NCBI RefSeq assembly: GCF_005116665.1
Contig: NZ_SWCJ01000008.1
Span: 62,001-126,000 of the forward strand
Length of the DNA: 64,000 nt
Direction: 5' to 3'
DNA from: Ferrimonas aestuarii
GTDB lineage: Bacteria > Pseudomonadota > Gammaproteobacteria > Enterobacterales > Shewanellaceae
The position numbers and the translations under genes were made by a program. Of the stretch, positions 61,456-64,000 are shown in pieces. The notes under the pieces are model-generated. The model saw only the letters and a list, made by a program, of their open reading frames with translations. It had not been told where the DNA came from and made no database searches. Numbering within the stretch: position 1 is the stretch's first letter; each line of letters opens with the position of its first letter.

Positions 61456-62770
61456 TCGTGCCTTAAAGTCGGTGCCAAAAACGGTGCCGATTGCGACCAT
61501 TTACGGTCGCTTGATGCGAGTGAACGGCTTGATGCTGGAAGCGGTTGGCTGCCAACTGGGGTTGGGGGAACGCTGCGTCATCGCTGGGCGAGATGGTCAG
61601 GAGATTGAAGCTGAAGTGGTGGGCTTTGATGGCCCATCATTGATGCTGATGCCACTGAATCAGACTCGAGGGCTGATGCCAGGGGCGCGAGTTTTACCCC
61701 TAGCCAATGATCAACAGGTTCCAATCGGTCAAGGGCTTCTTGGCCGTGTGCTCGATGGCAGCGGCGTGCCAATTGATGGCTTAGGTCCCCTGAGTCACTG
61801 CCAGTTGGTGTCCACCACAACCCAAGTTCCTAATCCGTTATTAAGACGTCCTATCGAAGCCCAATTGGACGTTGGCGTGCGTGCCATTAACTCCATGTTA
61901 CCTATTGGCAAAGGCCAGCGTTTGGGGCTATTTGCTGGTTCTGGTGTGGGCAAGAGTGTTCTATTAGGCATGATGACCCGTTACACCCAAGCCAGCGTCG
62001 TTGTGGTCGGTTTAATTGGTGAGCGTGGCCGAGAAGTTCGAGAGTTTATCGAGCACGCCTTAGGCGAAGAGGGCCGACGCCGCGCAGTGGTGATTGCAGC
62101 CCCTGCAGACACCACTCCGTTGATGCGATTAAGGGCAGCAAAGCTGTGTCACCAGATCGCCTGTGCATTTCGCGACCAAGGCCAGGATGTGCTGCTGTTG
62201 ATGGATTCTCTGACCCGTTACGCCCAAGCTCAACGGGAGATTGGCTTAAGCTTAGGCGAGCCACCAGCGACCCGAGGCTATCCGCCATCAGCGTTCTCTA
62301 CCTTGCCGTCCTTAGTAGAATTAGCTGGTAACAGCGATAATGCCAATGGCAGTTTGACGGCCTTGTATACGGTGTTGGCTGAAGGAGATGATCAGCAAGA
62401 TCCTGTCGCTGACTCTGCCAGAGCGATCTTGGATGGTCACATTGTGTTAAGTCGTAAATTGGCCGAAAAGGGCCACTATCCTGCGATTGATATCAATGCG
62501 TCAGCAAGCCGAGTGGCAGACCTTATCCGTACCCCTGAACAGTTGCAGATGGGGCAGACTGTCCGCCGGTTGTTAGGTCGTTACCAAGAGGTGAAGGAGC
62601 TTTTACCCCTTGGAGGATATCAACCGGGGCAAGACGCCGAGCTGGATAAGTCCGTGAAGTGTTACCCCGTTTTTGAACAGTTTTTGACTCAGAAGCAGTT
62701 TGATAGCGTTTCGTTAGCTGAAAGTGATCAGCAGCTCGAGTCACTTTTGGAGGCCGTAAACAGTGCCTGA
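61436..62770 (+). CDS. fliI: Flagellar export ATPase FliI (lateral system)
   Basis: A 444-residue F1-like ATPase. Walker A GSGVGKS lies near residue 167, followed by LIGERGREVREFIEHAL, and Walker B VLLLMDSLTRYAQAQREIGL with catalytic Glu in GERGREV. It helps engage export substrates. ATG 61433 or 61436 are equally good starts within the end of fliH (about 20 bases overlap). Confidence 0.95.
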   Translation: MTAHRLNRALKSVPKTVPIATIYGRLMRVNGLMLEAVGCQLGLGERCVIAGRDGQEIEAEVVGFDGPSLMLMPLNQTRGLMPGARVLPLANDQQVPIGQGLLGRVLDGSGVPIDGLGPLSHCQLVSTTTQVPNPLLRRPIEAQLDVGVRAINSMLPIGKGQRLGLFAGSGVGKSVLLGMMTRYTQASVVVVGLIGERGREVREFIEHALGEEGRRRAVVIAAPADTTPLMRLRAAKLCHQIACAFRDQGQDVLLLMDSLTRYAQAQREIGLSLGEPPATRGYPPSAFSTLPSLVELAGNSDNANGSLTALYTVLAEGDDQQDPVADSARAILDGHIVLSRKLAEKGHYPAIDINASASRVADLIRTPEQLQMGQTVRRLLGRYQEVKELLPLGGYQPGQDAELDKSVKCYPVFEQFLTQKQFDSVSLAESDQQLESLLEAVNSA

Positions 62771-63191
62771 TAAAGCCATCGCCAAGCTTAAAGAGCGCCA
62801 GGAGAAGCAGTTGTCGGTATTGGGTGGGCAGAAACAGCGTCAGCTTCTGCGTCTGTCGCAGATTGCCACAAGGCAGCAAAACCTGAATCAGCAGCTTCAA
62901 CAGCTTAGCAGTGAATTTGCGGTATCTGGTGCATTAGCTTTGCAAAATCGCGGCGATATTCATGCTCAGCTTATCCCTCGAAAGCACAAGCTTGAGAAAG
63001 AGAAACAGCTGGCAGAGGCGGAGTCCTCTCGGGTGAATCAATTGTGGCAGCAAACGTTGAGTAAACGCCAGGGGCTACATTGGCTTCAACAAAATCGAGA
63101 GGAGATGCGCCGAGAGCAACATCGGCGCCAAGAGCAAAAACAGACAGATGAGAGCGCGGCTAGGAGCGCATCAAACCGTAATCGTTATTGA
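62763..63191 (+). CDS. fliJ: Flagellar export chaperone FliJ (lateral system)
   Basis: A 142-residue, highly charged and Gln-rich protein predicted to be one long coiled coil (about 5-130), as FliJ is. It escorts chaperones to the export gate and resembles the ATP synthase gamma shaft. GTG start overlaps the fliI stop. The 3' end overlaps the convergent flgN gene by 32 bases. Confidence 0.87.
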   Translation: MPDKAIAKLKERQEKQLSVLGGQKQRQLLRLSQIATRQQNLNQQLQQLSSEFAVSGALALQNRGDIHAQLIPRKHKLEKEKQLAEAESSRVNQLWQQTLSKRQGLHWLQQNREEMRREQHRRQEQKQTDESAARSASNRNRY

Positions 63192-63606
63192 GGGCTTCAG
63201 TGTGCTCAGGATTCAGCAGTTTGGCTAGGCTTTGCTGCTGAGTACTTAATAGCTGGCCGTTGCCGTCATTGTGGTGTTTACATAGGGTTACCTTCTGTTC
63301 AAGCTGGCTCCAGAGGGTACTGACCTTGTCTGAAGTGGCCGTTGGCAACTTCGACATTAACACCTTAAACCCCACGCCATTAGGCTCTAATCCTAAAGCG
63401 GATAAGTGTTGAGCGCGCGCATCAGCACTGCGCTTTAACTGTTGGCACAGCTGCAGCTGTTTTTGATTGTGCTCTTCTAACCCTGCGCAATTTCGAGATT
63501 GCAGCAAGGTGCGTTGTTCAGACAGCAGTTGCTGTAGAGCATCGTAATCGTTCAAGTCTTGCTTGATGCCGAAAACAATGGCCTTAACACGCTCTTTTGG
63601 GGTCAT
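63160..63606 (-). CDS. flgN: Flagellar hook-filament junction chaperone FlgN (lateral system)
   Basis: A 148-residue helical protein with the FlgN pattern (DYDALQQLLSEQRTLLQSRN, then LEEHNQKQLQLCQQL near residue 42). It chaperones FlgK and FlgL. Follows flgM by three bases and converges with fliJ. Confidence 0.85.
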   Translation of the reverse strand: MTPKERVKAIVFGIKQDLNDYDALQQLLSEQRTLLQSRNCAGLEEHNQKQLQLCQQLKRSADARAQHLSALGLEPNGVGFKVLMSKLPTATSDKVSTLWSQLEQKVTLCKHHNDGNGQLLSTQQQSLAKLLNPEHTEALNNDYGLMRS

Positions 63607-63609
63607 CTT

Positions 63610-63888
63610 TTATTTTTGTCCGCTATGTTGTTCAAACATCGCTTCTGCAATCTTATCAATATCAATGGGGTAGCCTTCGGTGGCTAGCTCTGCCTGAAGT
63701 TGAGCGATCTTGCTGGTATCGATCTCTGGTAGTTCTTGCAGTTGAGCGCTGGCATTATTGAGTTGCTGCCACTCATCGCTAACCGCTTTTTGCTGCGGCA
63801 CCGCAGGCACAGATTGTTGCTGTACCTCGGATTGAGTCTGTGTATCTGTGGTTGTAATGGGCTTAATGCCAACGGATGAGATCTCCAT
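63610..63888 (-). CDS. flgM: Anti-sigma-28 factor FlgM (lateral system)
   Basis: A 92-residue protein that holds back the flagellar sigma factor until the hook is finished. The N-terminal half is low-complexity and disordered-looking. The C-terminal half has ALNDPEVDxxKVAELKAAI-like sequence (LQELPEIDTSKIAQLQAEL, then YPIDIDKIAEAMF), the sigma-binding part. Start ATG 63888 has GAGAGGTG upstream. Codon GTG 63894 is in frame but too close to that site. Confidence 0.9.
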   Translation of the reverse strand: MEISSVGIKPITTTDTQTQSEVQQQSVPAVPQQKAVSDEWQQLNNASAQLQELPEIDTSKIAQLQAELATEGYPIDIDKIAEAMFEQHSGQK

Positions 63889-63945
63889 GATCACCTCTCT
63901 CTATTGGATTCTACAGGACTACAGCGACAGCAAGGTTAGTAAACT

Positions 63946-64000
63946 TTAATAAAAAGTTTGCACTTTCCCTTTTTCGATGACGATCCCAGAAACCACCTTT
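63946..64000 (-). CDS. flgA: C-terminal end of FlgA (partial)
   Basis: The last 17 codons of a minus-strand frame run off the window edge and end in TAA at 63946 (VVSGIVIEKGKVQTFY). A VxSGxV turn near the end is typical of the P-ring chaperone FlgA, and the order flgA-flgM-flgN is that of lateral and other flagellar systems. Identification leans on position. Confidence 0.6.
   Translation of the reverse strand, partial: KVVSGIVIEKGKVQTFY

Overview
The window reads as one chromosome segment of a marine, respiratory gammaproteobacterium of the Alteromonadales, most like Ferrimonas or Shewanella. This placement is inferred from gene content: YbaK, YegD, EfpL, LdhA and PepT homologues, a multihaem cytochrome c lipoprotein, and a Vibrio/Shewanella-type lateral flagellar locus. 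Coding density is high. I saw no tRNA, rRNA, CRISPR array, insertion sequence or integrase.

1-13 kb: a TonB-dependent receptor converges on a metal-transport operon, which consists of a His-rich transporter and a MarR regulator that resembles the zinc sensor AdcR, behind a double palindromic operator. Then come ybaK, yegD, a PhyH-family oxygenase, a lipoprotein, ldhA, efpL, a cation/proton antiporter and an EAL-CBS-GGDEF protein.

13-25 kb: a TetR regulator is divergent from an RND efflux operon with two adaptor genes and one pump gene (TriABC-like). A CpcT-family protein follows, then an HlyD/ATPase/ABC-2 exporter operon (YbhGFSR-like). From about 22.9 to 24.96 kb lies an AT-richer islet of small unknown genes and apparent gene remnants.

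25-41 kb: a LolD-like ATPase, an FtsX-type permease and a CrtC/AttH lipocalin-like lipoprotein overlap one another (Att-like). They are followed by pepT, an ABM-domain protein, a membrane PDZ protein, an arylsulfate sulfotransferase, a CNNM/CorC protein, a DUF6289-like peptide, a peroxiredoxin-like protein, an FAH-family enzyme, a tetrahaem lipoprotein, a LuxR-type regulator and a TetR regulator.

41-47 kb: a beta-oxidation operon holds a thiolase, a FadJ-like bifunctional enzyme, a long-chain-type acyl-CoA dehydrogenase and an alpha-methylacyl-CoA racemase-like protein. Together these suggest breakdown of methyl-branched acyl chains. A Nudix hydrolase and a TPR-TonB protein follow.

48.8-64 kb: a lateral (Laf-type) flagellar region. 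fliM-fliN-fliP-fliQ-fliR-flhB-flhA run on the minus strand. motY-lafK-fliE-fliF-fliG-fliH-fliI-fliJ run divergently on the plus strand. flgN, flgM and the tail of flgA lie at the right edge on the minus strand. The gene order, the adjacent MotY and sigma-54 activator, the lack of fliO, and a FliM without the CheY-binding N-terminus all fit a secondary lateral system. Hook, filament and stator genes must lie outside the window.
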